Assembly (NCBI GenBank): GCA_026182355.1
Contig: JAPFBL010001617.1
Coordinates: 1,922,001-1,986,000, forward strand
Length of the DNA stretch: 64,000 nucleotides
Direction: 5' to 3'
Origin: Hermatobates lingyangjiaoensis
Taxonomy: Eukaryota; Arthropoda; Insecta; Hemiptera; Hermatobatidae
Part shown: positions 1-13,026 of the stretch, piece after piece
How the letters are laid out: each line of letters opens with the position of its first letter
Position numbering within the stretch: the stretch's first letter is position 1
Translations under genes and position numbers: made by a program
Notes under the pieces: model-generated
What the model saw: the letters and a program-made list of their open reading frames with translations, nothing else
What the model was told of the DNA's origin: nothing
Database searches by the model: none

Positions 1-1109
1 CTAAAAATAGAACATTCTAAGGAGGTGAGTTAAGAAATTTTTTTTTCAAATTTACATTCACCAGAGTGGTGTGACAGTACATTTTCTGTTTTCATGAAAA
101 GGTTATTTGTCGTTAAACGGCTCACTAAAAAACCATGAAAATTTGTCAATAGATTGAACTAAAAATTAGCAATTCAGAAAAATAAATTCACGTAGTTTCA
201 ATTACGGCAAAGAGCAATAACGCTATAAAAACTGATTGTTTACCCTAGATTAACGGATCACCTCCTCAACTTGTCGAATTTATTGATAATTATTTACATT
301 GTTCATATTGACTTAGAAATTTTTTGAGTAAATCCACTTAAAGAAGATTGATATTTATAATGGAAAAATTTAAATAATTTATTGACTTATATCAGATATA
401 AGAGGAATAATATTTTTACATGTAAAAATTTACTACCAATGAACATAAATTCCTTTTGTTTTCCATGATATGATGGATTTGTCTCACAAAATGCTCTAAT
501 CAGTTTATGTATTCCACCCATGAACTTGATATAAAATGAAAATTTTTTTGTGTTTATGAATCATAGTATCTTTGGATAATATTGAAGTGTGAGGAATATA
601 CTGTCTCTTCAAGAAAAAGGAGTTATGTTTGTTACAAATATCCAGTTTCTTCACTATTCTAGTCTAATAGTTCATATAATTATTTTCAAAAATTAGATGC
701 TCTGAACTATAAAAGTTTTAAATCATACTGAATAGCCGTCTTTGACTTTGATTTGAGTATGTAAAACTGGCTAATTACTAATATATTTATTCTCAATATA
801 CATTCACAAGAATCTTATAACAGATTACAACACGCAGGAAAAAGATAACACTCGCTCAGAGTGAATTGGTATACATGATTAATGACAAAGGGAATGACTA
901 GTGATTTTTATTAAATACTAGGAAGCCATTAAATTCCCAGTATATTAATTTTCTAAATGACAAACAATGTAAAACATGATTTAAAATTGAAAACATTCTT
1001 TGAAAAATAATTAATGAAATTATCCTACATCTTAAATTCAAAATTATCTGAAGACAACATTTTTTCTTACATGTTTCTGACGTAAAAGGAATATTTTCAA
1101 GTTTTCAAT
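1..1109 (+). repeat. Local ~2-kb repeat family, left part of an interrupted copy
   Basis: This block aligns by eye, in the same order, with the full-length copy at 57993-59987. It includes the stretch around 440-830 that is missing from the tandem units further right. The copy continues at 3143 after a LINE insertion, and its 5' end lies outside the window. There is no coding capacity. Confidence 0.8.
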
Positions 1110-3142
1110 AAACCCAAAAAATCTGTTACATACTTACCAACATACGAGTATATCAGGGAATTAATACAAACTAAACATCGAGCAAGATCAAAATAGCAGA
1201 GAACTCAATATCCTTCTGACAAACAGAAAAGAAATATATAATAAATTACAGAACGAACTAACTAAAACTTTAAAGCAGTACCGAAACGACCTTTTTCAAA
1301 ACTATACGGAAGGACTGAAAACAGAAGACAAGTCACTGTGGACCACCACCAGGCGAATACTACCCCATCAAAAACAGTACTCCTCTCCTTGAAGTGACAA
1401 TACTTGGGCAAAAAGTGACTGTGAAAAAGCCAAGGTCTTTTCACAACGTCTTGAAACCCTTTTCTCTCCCAACCCAGACATAGAAGATCCTAACGTTACA
1501 AAGACTGTAACTGATGATCTCATCACCCCTTTACAGCTTTCTCCAGCACCTAAATCATTTTCTCCATGTGAAGTCTTATTCATAATTTCAAAACTACCAG
1601 ATAAAAAATCTCCCGGGTATGACCTTATTTCAAACGAAATCCTTAAACAACTTCATCGAAAATCTTTAATATTTCTCACATACCATATATAATTCCATAC
1701 TAAGAACAACTTACTTTCCTATCTTATGGACATTTTCTATTATACGTATGATACCAAAGTGCCACAAGCCACCCCATTTATGCACCTCATATCGCCAATT
1801 TAGCCTATTACCTACAATGTCTGAAATATTTGAAAAATTATTTCTTCGCAGACTTTATCCAATCTTAGAATCGCAAAACTTAATTCCCTCTCACCAGTTC
1901 GGGTTTAGATCTCGACATTCAACAATTCAACAATGTCATCGCGTTCTTGACGTCATTTCCTCGGCTCTTGAGCAGAAAATGTATTGTTCTGCAGTCTTTC
2001 TGGATGAAGCAGAGGCTTTTAACAGAATATGGCACGCTGGGTTGCTTTAGAAAATCAAGAAAATCCTTCCACATACGTATTATATTATTATGCAATCATA
2101 CCTCAACCACCGCTTCAGTCAAGTCATTGAACGTTCCTCTCTTCCAACTATTTTTCAGATTAAAGCAGGTGTACCTCAAGGAAGTATACTTGGGCCAGTC
2201 CCTTATTCCATCTACACATCTGACATTCCATTATCTCCTCACACTGTCCTAGCCACCTTCGCTGATGACAAGGCAATCCTTTCCTCTAATAAGTGTCCTA
2301 ACACAGCCTCCTACTACATTCAAGAACACTTAAACGTTTTATAATCCTGGTTAAAGAGTTGGAGAATACGTATCAATGAACAGAAAAGTGTTCATTGAAC
2401 ATTCACTTTGAGGTAGGATACATGTTCTCCTGTCTTTCTTAACAAAATTCCTATCCCTCAAGCTACTGCCACCATGACTAGGACTGCACCTTGACAGACG
2501 TCTTACTTGATCTCCCCATACCAAAATGAAAAGAACAGAACTAAACAGACGCTATAGACTTTTAATTCACACTTACTTGATAATCGTTCAAAATTAACAA
2601 CTGTCAATAAACTATTACTATACAAATCTATGATTATGACTATTTGGACTTACGATATTGAAATATGGGGAGCAACAAAATCGAGCAATGCCCAGAGGAT
2701 ACACTCTTCAGTCAAAAATTCTTAGAAAAATTCTTCATTGTCATTTTTACATACCAAATCAAACAATCTATTCAGACCTCAGGATTCCAACAGTTCATCA
2801 AGTGGCAATATCTCGCTACAAAGCCTTCCACAAAAATCTTTTTAGCAATAATAATCCCTTAGTCCTAAACATCTCCTCAACAAATATCCCAGGAAATCCC
2901 CAAAGGCGCCTGAAGAGAAAGTGGCCAAGAGGCTTATTGGCGTGAATTACTCTAGTGACTCATAAATTTAATCAATTAATTAATTAATAAGTTTTGTAAC
3001 TTATTTTTCACGCCAGGGAGTATAATCGTTGGATTATTTCTTCCCTCCTGCCTCCATGTGTAAATGTATATACTTCTTTCATCATTGTCACTGGTAATGT
3101 TACATTTACGTTGTTGTACTATGTAAAATAAAAAGTAAAAAA
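1110..3142 (+). mobile_element. 5'-truncated Jockey-type LINE retrotransposon, decayed
   Basis: The order is the endonuclease-to-RT linker (from about 1137), the reverse transcriptase, a thumb region with a TIWTYDIEIWG segment near 2640-2670, and an A-rich 3' end (3125-3144). The endonuclease is missing, as expected of a 5'-truncated insertion. An 11-bp direct repeat with one mismatch (1099-1109 and 3143-3153) looks like the target-site duplication. The element interrupts a copy of the local repeat family. In-frame stops and shifts show that it is dead. Confidence 0.85.
1748..2640 (+). pseudogene. Reverse transcriptase of the LINE, broken
   Basis: The frame starting at 1748 reads an RT palm domain. 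It holds a fingers motif (CTSYRQFSLLPTMSEIFEKL), then HQFGFRSRHST, a VFLDEAEAFNRIW segment that matches the first catalytic aspartate region, AGVPQGSILGP, and TFADDKAIL, which carries the FADD catalytic pair. Stops at 2048-2050 and 2342-2344 interrupt it, and the thumb is in shifted frames after about 2400. It would have copied LINE RNA at the target site. The 11-residue AGVPQGSILGP motif and FADD are typical of the Jockey and related clades; exact clade placement needs a tree. Confidence 0.85.
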
Positions 3143-3515
3143 AAGTTTTAAATGGGTAATTTTGTTTGAAATATTCAATGTAGAAGGAGGTCAGTCAAAC
3201 TATGTAAGAGATCGACTGGCTATTGGAACAAAAGTTCTCTCGTAAGAGATTATTTCGTAATCTACACTTTTCCTTTTCAATAATGTTATTACTGCTGTAG
3301 TTATACTAATGAGTTATATGCATCAACGGTAAGCATACATATTGATAAGTGGATGCAATTACTATATGTACTGCCTCTAGGAATGAAAGAGTAATAAACA
3401 TCCCCCATTTAGACATTTACATTATACCTAAATGGAACATTATATATTATATACTCAAAAAGTATGATATTTTGTTTACTTGTAGTAAAGTTAAGTGTAG
3501 GCCACTCCAGATTTT
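3143..3515 (+). repeat. Right part of the repeat copy split by the LINE
   Basis: From 3165 the sequence resumes the family consensus (compare 7745-8130). It runs to the family 3' end: a TTTACTTGTAGTAAAGT segment, the GTAGGCCACTCCAG terminus and a T tract near 3515. Together with 1-1109 it makes one element copy. Confidence 0.8.
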
Positions 3516-3599
3516 TTTTAACTTGTTTATACTACTTACAGTGTAACTATTCATTAATCCCCTCCTCCGAAGAAGATCAGTGGATATGAACAATTTAGT

Positions 3600-4190
3600 G
3601 GGGGTGATTCTGTCTGCTTATTATTATTTGCACCATCTCTAGTGTTAGATGAAGCCGCTCATCTTGCCATTACTCTGGCGTTGATATGGTGTCGTGTGTT
3701 ACTGCTTCGCCCAATAATTTCTAACAACCCCCACAGAGTTGACCAACTTATTCATGATTTACCGTGGATTATTTATAGAATTGAACTCCAAAACATTCTA
3801 TCTAATTTATATTGTGCGTTCGCCCTAACATTTCTACCATTATATTGCATATTGGCACCACTTGGATCCAATCTGAGAATTGATCAATTCGGGTAAAGTA
3901 ATGAACATTCCAATCTAATTGTGGTTTAGAGCCAATGATGTCAACATGAACAATTAAGAATGTATCGCTAAATCGCTAAAGGTGATTTCGTATACTGTGT
4001 AATTTTTTTTCTGGCCATGTATGCAGGCTTGTGACCACCGCCTGCAATCTTCTTTCATGCCCCGCCTGACAAACCTGTCTGGTAATTGGTGAACTGTAGC
4101 TTTTACTTCTGGGTGCGTTAACCCTTGAGTATGTTTACAAAGTTTTCTTCGATATAATTCAGGTATAAAAGGTCTTCTGTTATCCATAGA
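3600..4190 (-). pseudogene. Gypsy integrase remnant
   Basis: The minus frame from 4187 reads RPFIPELYRRK, then THPEVKATVHQLPDRFVRRG, then a CRRWSQACIHGQ segment. This is the HHCC zinc-binding N-terminus of Gypsy integrase; the last Cys of the usual CxxC is Gly here. The frame near 3896-3780 continues with HVDIIG and a TRIDQFSDW segment of the catalytic core. The known role is insertion of the LTR-element cDNA into the host chromosome. Stops throughout make it non-functional. Confidence 0.82.
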
Positions 4191-4329
4191 CTCATTTGAC
4201 TAGGTTATTGTGAAGCAAATACTTTTTAACCTTAAGTCATTGATCTATTGTGCTTGAACACTGAGTTTAATTATGCATTCTTGTCCTACGGATTAACTAC
4301 CTCCTAAAAATTAATAGTAGACCTCTTCA

Positions 4330-4560
4330 ACTCTCAAGAAACAACGATTTTTTTTATTGCCTTTGAGATACTACTATCTATGGTAAACTGAGAAATATAT
4401 CGTAGATGTTGTAATTGTCTCAGAGACGTCTTTTCATTTATCCGCCTAATAGCGTAAATTAATGGATTGTGACTGTAAGAGTCTAAAAGTATGACTCAGT
4501 AATAAAGGCTTAAAATAATGAATGGAGTCATAGATTGCCAAAAACGTTCTGTCATAAGCA
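4330..4560 (-). pseudogene. Gypsy RNase H remnant
   Basis: The minus strand reads HNPLIYAIRRINEKTSLRQL followed by a QHLRYISQFT segment, which matches the C-terminal part of Gypsy RNase H (the DHxPLxYAF region and the block that follows). Frames are broken on the N-terminal side. In the intact family this domain removes the RNA strand during reverse transcription. Confidence 0.75.
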
Positions 4561-4589
4561 ATACATATCTTTTGCTATGAGACTATTTT

Positions 4590-4735
4590 TAGCTACTTCG
4601 TAGTTATACTAATGATATTATATGCATCAGTGGTGTGATGTACAAAAATAAGCATACATATTAATAAGTGGATGCAATCACTATATGTACTACCCCTAGG
4701 CATGAAAGGGTACTAAACATCTCCCATTTAGACCA
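4590..4735 (+). repeat. Fragment of the local repeat family inside the Gypsy remnant
   Basis: The stretch with TATATGCATCAGTGGTGTG, then GTACTACC and CATCTCCCATTTAGA, matches the part about 100-250 bp from the family 3' end (compare 3300-3420 and 59740-59880). Its own 3' terminus is missing. Confidence 0.6.
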
Positions 4736-4849
4736 TTTAAAAGAGACCATTTGAAACCAAGTTAAAAAATTGTTTCAAGATCGTATTTCCATTTTTGGAA
4801 ATCTTTGACCTAGCCGATTATTTTTTTAGCGGCATTAATAATTACTTAT

Positions 4850-5470
4850 GAATTTTGCATAGTGATTGGGCAGTATTTTTAAAAAACGTCTGTTACAATT
4901 TAATACACTTAGGAAAATGTGCAGCTACTGCACATTTTTTGGAAGTCTACAGTTTTTTATGACAGCTACCTTATCAGGCAATGATTTAGGAGTACCTTTT
5001 TTGTTAACAAGTTCCAATTACTTCTTACCAAATTTAGATTACGTGGCATTTACGAGTATATGCAGTGCATAATTATTAAACGTTAGCAAACCAGATAGAA
5101 AATCTGCCTATGTTTCTCTTCAGAGGATGAAGCTACAAGAATATTGTCTAAGAAGAGAAAAGCAAATTCTCTTTTGCCAGATGAATGAAACGTTCAAATA
5201 TACTGGGAGCATTGTGTAGTCCAAAACTGATAATATTATTCTTAAACATCCCTAATATGGTAATAATAGCGCTTTAGGTATGATCCTTTTCTGCAACTTG
5301 TAAGTAGGCTTTAAAAAGATCAGTTTCAGTAAAAACGGGCTTAATTTTAGGAAGTTGTGTTTAAGGCTCCTCCACTCTTAGCTCTAGGCAGCGATCCGGT
5401 ACTGTTTGTTCATTTACGTGACGATAGTCTAAGAAGAAATGCGTCTAAGAACGACTTGATTGTTCTGATG
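4850..5470 (-). pseudogene. Gypsy reverse transcriptase remnant
   Basis: The minus strand reads a DYRHVNEQTVPDR block, TETDLFKAYLQVAEKDH (the D..AYxQI region), FGLHNAPSIFERF, and FLDNILVASSSEEKH, where the usual YxDD catalytic motif is FLDN. The thumb follows, with LPDKVAVIKNCRLPKN and a LSVLNCNRRF segment. The second catalytic Asp replaced by Asn, plus stops, shows loss of function. Confidence 0.85.
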
Positions 5471-5681
5471 TCGATACGAAGGTGTGTTATAAGGTCAAAT
5501 AATAATAATAATAAATGAGTCTTCAATAATAATGAGGAGTTACAACTCCTTCATTGGTAACCAAAAATGTTGAAAGATCAACTTTGATATTTGAAACACA
5601 TTTTTTAACAGACAGGTGCCCTTCATTATCTTCCATATATTTACTGTATATATGTATACATATTTTCCATCACTCATTTTT

Positions 5682-6498
5682 ACTTTACTATAAGCAAAGT
5701 ACAGTGATCGTGAAAAAAATCGATCTCGAGATTTTGACGGAATTACATGTTTTGAGGTCCCAGAAGTCGTTTTATGACGTTTTTACGATGATGTCTGTGT
5801 GTGTGTGGGTGGGTGGGTGGGTGCGTGTGTTAGCATTGCTTGTTACCACGTTAGGTCCAGAATCTTTGATGGATGAAGTAGATATTTTACACAAAAATGG
5901 GCCTCATAGGGAAGAAGATCCCTATTGTTTGGGAAGAATTATGCATCATGGGAAAGTCACTTTTTTTGCCAAAAACCGTTTTTTTTAAAACATTTATTTC
6001 TCCTAAACTGGTAATCCTACAGTTTTGAAATTTTGACATTATCTTTGAGGTTACAAATGGAACAAACGAAAAATATATTCAGAATTTTGAAGCAACAGGA
6101 AATATTTTTTTTGTTAATAAAATGTAAAAATTTTGACTTATAATTCAATCTCAAACATTGTGAGAGAGATACAAGCCATACTGTTTGACGGATCAAATGA
6201 AACTATGCCTAAAAATAGAACATTATGTGGAAAATGAGATGAGATATTTTTTTTCCAAATTACATTCGCTAAAGGGGCGTTACAGTACGATTTCTGTTTT
6301 CAGAAAATGATTTTTTGACGCGAAACGGCTCATTAAAAAATAATGAAAATTTGACCAAAAATGGAACAAAAAATTAGCAGTTCACAAAAAAAAAATTCAT
6401 GAAGTTTCAATTACGGAAAAGACCAATAACGCTATAAAAACTGTTTGTTTATCCTAGACTAAGAGATCACCTGCTATACTTGTCGAATTTTTTATATT
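5682..6498 (+). repeat. 5' half of an older repeat copy that flanks the tandem array
   Basis: It starts with ACTTTACTATAAG, as every unit of the array does. It carries the GT/GGGT-rich tract near 5795-5830 and breaks off after GTCGAATTTTTTATATT at 6498. The matching 3' half resumes after the array at 16290, so the two halves add up to one element of about 1.65 kb. It differs from the array units at scattered bases. Confidence 0.85.
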
Positions 6499-8130
6499 AC
6501 TTTACTATAAGTAAAGTATAGTGATCGTGAAAAAATTCGATTTCGAGATTTTGACAGAATTACATGTTTTGAGGTCCCAGAAGTCGTTTTATGACGTTTT
6601 TACGACGATGTCTGTGTGTGTGTGGGTGGGTGCGTGGGTGGGTGGGTGCGTTTGTTAGCATTGCTTGTTACCACGCTACGGTCCAGAATCTTTGATGGAT
6701 CAAGTTGATATTTTACACAAAAATGGGCCTCATAAAGACGAAGATCCCTATTGTTTGGGAAGAATTATGCATGATGGGAAAGTCACTTTTTTTGCCAAAA
6801 ACCGTTTTTTTTAAAACATTTATTTCTCCTAAACTCATAACCCTAGAGTTTTGATATTTTGACATTATCTTTGAAGTTTCAAATGCAACAAAGGAAAATT
6901 ATATTCAGAATTTTAAAACAACAGAAAATATTTTTTTTCAATAAAATGTAAAAATTTTGACTTATAATTCAATCTCAAACCTTGTGAGAACGATACAAGC
7001 CATACTGTTTGACGGATCAAAATGAAACTATGCCTATAAATAGAACATTATATGGAGAATGAGTTGAGATATTTTTTTTTCAAAATTACATTCGCTAAAG
7101 GGGCGTTACAGTACGATTTGTGTTTTCAGAAAATGTTTTTTTGACGCTAAACGGCTTGTTAAAAAAAAAGAAAATTTGACCAAAAATGGAACAAAAAATT
7201 AGCAATTCATATAAAAAAAATCATGAAGTTTCAATTACGGGAAAGAGCAATAACGATATAAAAACTGTTTGTTTATTCTAGACTAAGAGATCACCTGCTA
7301 TACTTGTCGAATTTTTTGTATTTTTTTACATTGTTTACATTGACTTAGAAATTTTTTGAGCGAATCCACTGAGATAAAATTGATGTATCTAATGGAAAAA
7401 TGAAAATATATTATTGACTTATAAGAGATGTAAGAGGAATAATATTGTGCAGGTAAATGATAACACTCATTAAAAAAAAATTTGTATATATGTTATTTGA
7501 CAAAGGGGAAGGAAAATGATCTTATTAAATACTAAGAAGCCATAAAATTCCCAGTATAATAATTCTGTTAAAAACCAAAAATGTAAAAGATAATTCAAAA
7601 ATGAAATCTTTCGTTTAGAGATTAATAACTGTAATTATCGTGCATCTTTAATTAACAAATCACCTTAAAACAACATTTTCTTCGCTGTTTAAGAAGTTTT
7701 TCAGAGAAAAAAAGAGTATTTTACTGTTTCAAATTTGAAAATTTTACATTAATATTCAATGTAGAAGGATGTCAAGTAAACGATGTAAGAAATCTACTGG
7801 CTATTTGAACAATAGCCATGTTCTCTTGTAGGATACAATTTCGTTTCAAGAAATGTTCACTTTGGTTTTTCAAAAATGTTATTACTGCTGTAGTTATACT
7901 AATGAAATTATTTGCAAATAATAAATTATTTGTGATGTACAAAAATATGCTTATAAATTGATATGTCCTTCAATCACTATCTGTACTACCTCAGGAATGA
8001 CAGGCTAATAATTATATCCCATTTAGATGTTTACGTTATGCTTAAATGAGACGTTATGTTTTATATACTCAAGAAATTTGACATTAAGTTACTTATAGTA
8101 AAGTAGAGTGTAGGCCACTCCAGATTTTTT
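6499..8130 (+). repeat. Tandem repeat unit 1 (type A)
   Basis: 1632 bp. It runs from ACTTTACTATAAGTAAAG to CACTCCAGATTTTTT. It carries the type A variants TTTTGATATTTTG (about 6850) and GGCTTGTTAAAA (about 7155). It contains no long ORF. Confidence 0.95.
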
Positions 8131-9761
8131 ACTTTACTATAAGTAAAGTATAGTGATCGTGAAAAAATTCGATTTCGAGATTTTGACAGAATTACATGTT
8201 TTGAGGTCCCAGAAGTCGTTTTATGACGTTTTTACGACGATGTCTGTGTGTGTGTGGGTGGGTGCGTGGGTGGGTGGGTGCGTTTGTTAGCATTGCTTGT
8301 TACCACGCTACGGTCCAGAATCTTTGATGGATCAAGTTGATATTTTACACAAAAATGGGCCTCATAAAGACGAAGATCCCTATTGTTTGGGAAGAATTAT
8401 GCATGATGGGAAAGTCACTTTTTTTGCCAAAAACCGTTTTTTTTAAAACATTTATTTCTCCTAAACTCATAACCCTAGAGTTTTGAAATTTTGACATTAT
8501 CTTTGAAGTTTCAAATGCAACAAAGGAAAATTATATTCAGAATTTTAAAACAACAGAAAATATTTTTTTTCAATAAAATGTAAAAATTTTGACTTATAAT
8601 TCAATCTCAAACCTTGTGAGAACGATACAAGCCATACTGTTTGACGGATCAAAATGAAACTATGCCTATAAATAGAACATTATATGGAGAATGAGTTGAG
8701 ATATTTTTTTTCAAAATTACATTCGCTAAAGGGGCGTTACAGTACGATTTGTGTTTTCAGAAAATGTTTTTTTGACGCTAAACGGCTCGTTAAAAAAAAT
8801 GAAAATTTGACCAAAAATGGAACAAAAAATTAGCAATTCACAAAAAAAAATTCATGAAGTTTCAATTACGGGAAAGAGCAATAACGATATAAAAACTGTT
8901 TGTTTATTCTAGACTAAGAGATCACCTGCTATACTTGTCGAATTTTTTGTATTTTTTTACATTGTTTACATTGACTTAGAAATTTTTTGAGCGAATCCAC
9001 TGAGATAAAATTGATGTATCTAATGGAAAAATGAAAATATATTATTGACTTATAAGAGATGTAAGAGGAATAATATTGTGCAGGTAAATGATAACACTCA
9101 TTAAAAAAAAATTTGTATATATGTTATTTGACAAAGGGGAAGGAAAATGATCTTATTAAATACTAAGAAGCCATAAAATTCCCAGTATAATAATTCTGTT
9201 AAAAACCAAAAATGTAAAAGATAATTCAAAATTGAAATCTTTCGTTTAGAGATTAATAACTGTAATTATCGTGCATCTTTAATTAACAAATCACCTTAAA
9301 ACAACATTTTCTTCGCTGTTTAAGAAGTTTTTCAGAGAAAAAAAGAGTATTTTACTGTTTCAAATTTGAAAATTTTACATTAATATTCAATGTAGAAGGA
9401 TGTCAAGTAAACGATGTAAGAAATCTACTGGCTATTTGAACAATAGCCATGTTCTCTTGTAGGATACAATTTCGTTTCAAGAAATGTTCACTTTGGTTTT
9501 TCAAAAATGTTATTACTGCTGTAGTTATACTAATGAAATTATTTGCAAATAATAAATTATTTGTGATGTACAAAAATATGCTTATAAATTGATATGTCCT
9601 TCAATCACTATCTGTACTACCTCAGGAATGACAGGCTAATAATTATATCCCATTTAGATGTTTACGTTATGCTTAAATGAGACGTTATGTTTTATATACT
9701 CAAGAAATTTGACATTAAGTTACTTATAGTAAAGTAGAGTGTAGGCCACTCCAGATTTTTT
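8131..9761 (+). repeat. Tandem repeat unit 2 (type B)
   Basis: 1631 bp, near-identical to unit 1. It has the type B variants TTTTGAAATTTTG and GGCTCGTTAAAA, and AATTCAAAATTGAAATC near 9225, a variant shared only with unit 6. Confidence 0.95.
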
Positions 9762-11394
9762 ACTTTACTATAAGTAAAGTATAGTGATCGTGAAAAAATT
9801 CGATTTCGAGATTTTGACAGAATTACATGTTTTGAGGTCCCAGAAGTCGTTTTATGACGTTTTTTACGACGATGTCTGTGTGTGTGTGGGTGGGTGCGTG
9901 GGTGGGTGGGTGCGTTTGTTAGCATTGCTTGTTACCACGCTACGGTCCAGAATCTTTGATGGATCAAGTTGATATTTTACACAAAAATGGGCCTCATAAA
10001 GACGAAGATCCCTATTGTTTGGGAAGAATTATGCATGATGGGAAAGTCACTTTTTTTGCCAAAAACCGTTTTTTTTAAAACATTTATTTCTCCTAAACTC
10101 ATAACCCTAGAGTTTTGATATTTTGACATTATCTTTGAAGTTTCAAATGCAACAAAGGAAAATTATATTCAGAATTTTAAAACAACAGAAAATATTTTTT
10201 TTCAATAAAATGTAAAAATTTTGACTTATAATTCAATCTCAAACCTTGTGAGAACGATACAAGCCATACTGTTTGACGGATCAAAATGAAACTATGCCTA
10301 TAAATAGAACATTATATGGAGAATGAGTTGAGATATTTTTTTTCAAAATTACATTCGCTAAAGGGGCGTTACAGTACGATTTGTGTTTTCAGAAAATGTT
10401 TTTTTGACGCTAAACGGCTTGTTAAAAAAAAAGAAAATTTGACCAAAAATGGAACAAAAAATTAGCAATTCATATAAAAAAAATCATGAAGTTTCAATTA
10501 CGGGAAAGAGCAATAACGATATAAAAACTGTTTGTTTATTCTAGACTAAGAGATCACCTGCTATACTTGTCGAATTTTTTGTATTTTTTTACATTGTTTA
10601 CATTGACTTAGAAATTTTTTGAGCGAATCCACTGAGATAAAATTGATGTATCTAATGGAAAAATGAAAATATATTATTGACTTATAAGAGATGTAAGAGG
10701 AATAATATTGTGCAGGTAAATGATAACACTCATTAAAAAAAAATTTGTATATATGTTATTTGACAAAGGGGAAGGAAAATGATCTTATTAAATACTAAGA
10801 AGCCATAAAATTCCCAGTATAATAATTCTGTTAAAAACCAAAAATGTAAAAGATAATTCAAAAATGAAATCTTTCGTTTAGAGATTAATAACTGTAATTA
10901 TCGTGCATCTTTAATTAACAAATCACCTTAAAACAACATTTTCTTCGCTGTTTAAGAAGTTTTTCAGAGAAAAAAAAGAGTATTTTACTGTTTCAAATTT
11001 GAAAATTTTACATTAATATTCAATGTAGAAGGATGTCAAGTAAACGATGTAAGAAATCTACTGGCTATTTGAACAATAGCCATGTTCTCTTGTAGGATAC
11101 AATTTCGTTTCAAGAAATGTTCACTTTGGTTTTTCAAAAATGTTATTACTGCTGTAGTTATACTAATGAAATTATTTGCAAATAATAAATTATTTGTGAT
11201 GTACAAAAATATGCTTATAAATTGATATGTCCTTCAATCACTATCTGTACTACCTCAGGAATGACAGGCTAATAATTATATCCCATTTAGATGTTTACGT
11301 TATGCTTAAATGAGACGTTATGTTTTATATACTCAAGAAATTTGACATTAAGTTACTTATAGTAAAGTAGAGTGTAGGCCACTCCAGATTTTTT
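9762..11394 (+). repeat. Tandem repeat unit 3 (type A)
   Basis: 1633 bp. It carries the same type A variants as unit 1, so units 1-2 and 3-4 look like a repeated A-B pair. Confidence 0.95.
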
Positions 11395-13026
11395 ACTTTA
11401 CTATAAGTAAAGTATAGTGATCGTGAAAAAATTCGATTTCGAGATTTTGACAGAATTACATGTTTTGAGGTCCCAGAAGTCGTTTTATGACGTTTTTACG
11501 ACGATGTCTGTGTGTGTGTGGGTGGGTGCGTGGGTGGGTGGGTGCGTTTGTTAGCATTGCTTGTTACCACGCTACGGTCCAGAATCTTTGATGGATCAAG
11601 TTGATATTTTACACAAAAATGGGCCTCATAAAGACGAAGATCCCTATTGTTTGGGAAGAATTATGCATGATGGGAAAGTCACTTTTTTTGCCAAAAACCG
11701 TTTTTTTTAAAACATTTATTTCTCCTAAACTCATAACCCTAGAGTTTTGAAATTTTGACATTATCTTTGAAGTTTCAAATGCAACAAAGGAAAATTATAT
11801 TCAGAATTTTAAAACAACAGAAAATATTTTTTTTCAATAAAATGTAAAAATTTTGACTTATAATTCAATCTCAAACCTTGTGAGAACGATACAAGCCATA
11901 CTGTTTGACGGGTCAAAATGAAACTATGCCTATAAATAGAACATTATATGGAGAATGAGTTGAGATATTTTTTTTTCAAAATTACATTCGCTAAAGGGGC
12001 GTTACAGTACGATTTGTGTTTTCAGAAAATGTTTTTTTGACGCTAAACGGCTCGTTAAAAAAAAATGAAAATTTGACCAAAAATGGAACAAAAAATTAGC
12101 AATTCACAAAAAAAATTCATGAAGTTTCAATTACGGGAAAGAGCAATAACGATATAAAAACTGTTTGTTTATTCTAGACTAAGAGATCACCTGCTATACT
12201 TGTCGAATTTTTTGTATTTTTTTACATTGTTTACATTGACTTAGAAATTTTTTGAGCGAATCCACTGAGATAAAATTGATGTATCTAATGGAAAAATGAA
12301 AATATATTATTGACTTATAAGAGATGTAAGAGGAATAATATTGTGCAGGTAAATGATAACACTCATTAAAAAAAAATTTGTATATATGTTATTTGACAAA
12401 GGGGAAGGAAAATGATCTTATTAAATACTAAGAAGCCATAAAATTCCCAGTATAATAATTCTGTTAAAAACCAAAAATGTAAAAGATAATTCAAAAATGA
12501 AATCTTTCGTTTAGAGATTAATAACTGTAATTATCGTGCATCTTTAATTAACAAATCACCTTAAAACAACATTTTCTTCGCTGTTTAAGAAGTTTTTCAG
12601 AGAAAAAAAGAGTATTTTACTGTTTCAAATTTGAAAATTTTACATTAATATTCAATGTAGAAGGATGTCAAGTAAACGATGTAAGAAATCTACTGGCTAT
12701 TTGAACAATAGCCATGTTCTCTTGTAGGATACAATTTCGTTTCAAGAAATGTTCACTTTGGTTTTTCAAAAATGTTATTACTGCTGTAGTTATACTAATG
12801 AAATTATTTGCAAATAATAAATTATTTGTGATGTACAAAAATATGCTTATAAATTGATATGTCCTTCAATCACTATCTGTACTACCTCAGGAATGACAGG
12901 CTAATAATTATATCCCATTTAGATGTTTACGTTATGCTTAAATGAGACGTTATGTTTTATATACTCAAGAAATTTGACATTAAGTTACTTATAGTAAAGT
13001 AGAGTGTAGGCCACTCCAGATTTTTT
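11395..13026 (+). repeat. Tandem repeat unit 4 (type B)
   Basis: 1632 bp with type B variants. One private change is visible: GACGGGTC instead of GACGGATC near 11908. Confidence 0.95.

Larger units (their letters stand above)
3600..5470 (-). mobile_element. Ty3/Gypsy LTR retrotransposon pol remnant (RT, RNase H, integrase)
   Basis: Reading leftward on the minus strand, the order is reverse transcriptase (5470-4850), RNase H (4560-4330) and integrase (4190-3600), the standard Ty3/Gypsy order. Each part is broken by stops and shifts. No gag, protease or LTRs could be recognised. A piece of the local repeat (about 4590-4735) lies between RT and RNase H. The element is 5' truncated at or before the repeat copy that starts at 5682. 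Confidence 0.85.

Noticed and set aside
5554..5988. 144-codon frame proposed as a gene
   Set aside because: It spans the edge of a repeat copy and a GT-rich tract, starts in unrelated sequence, and does not stay open in the array units.
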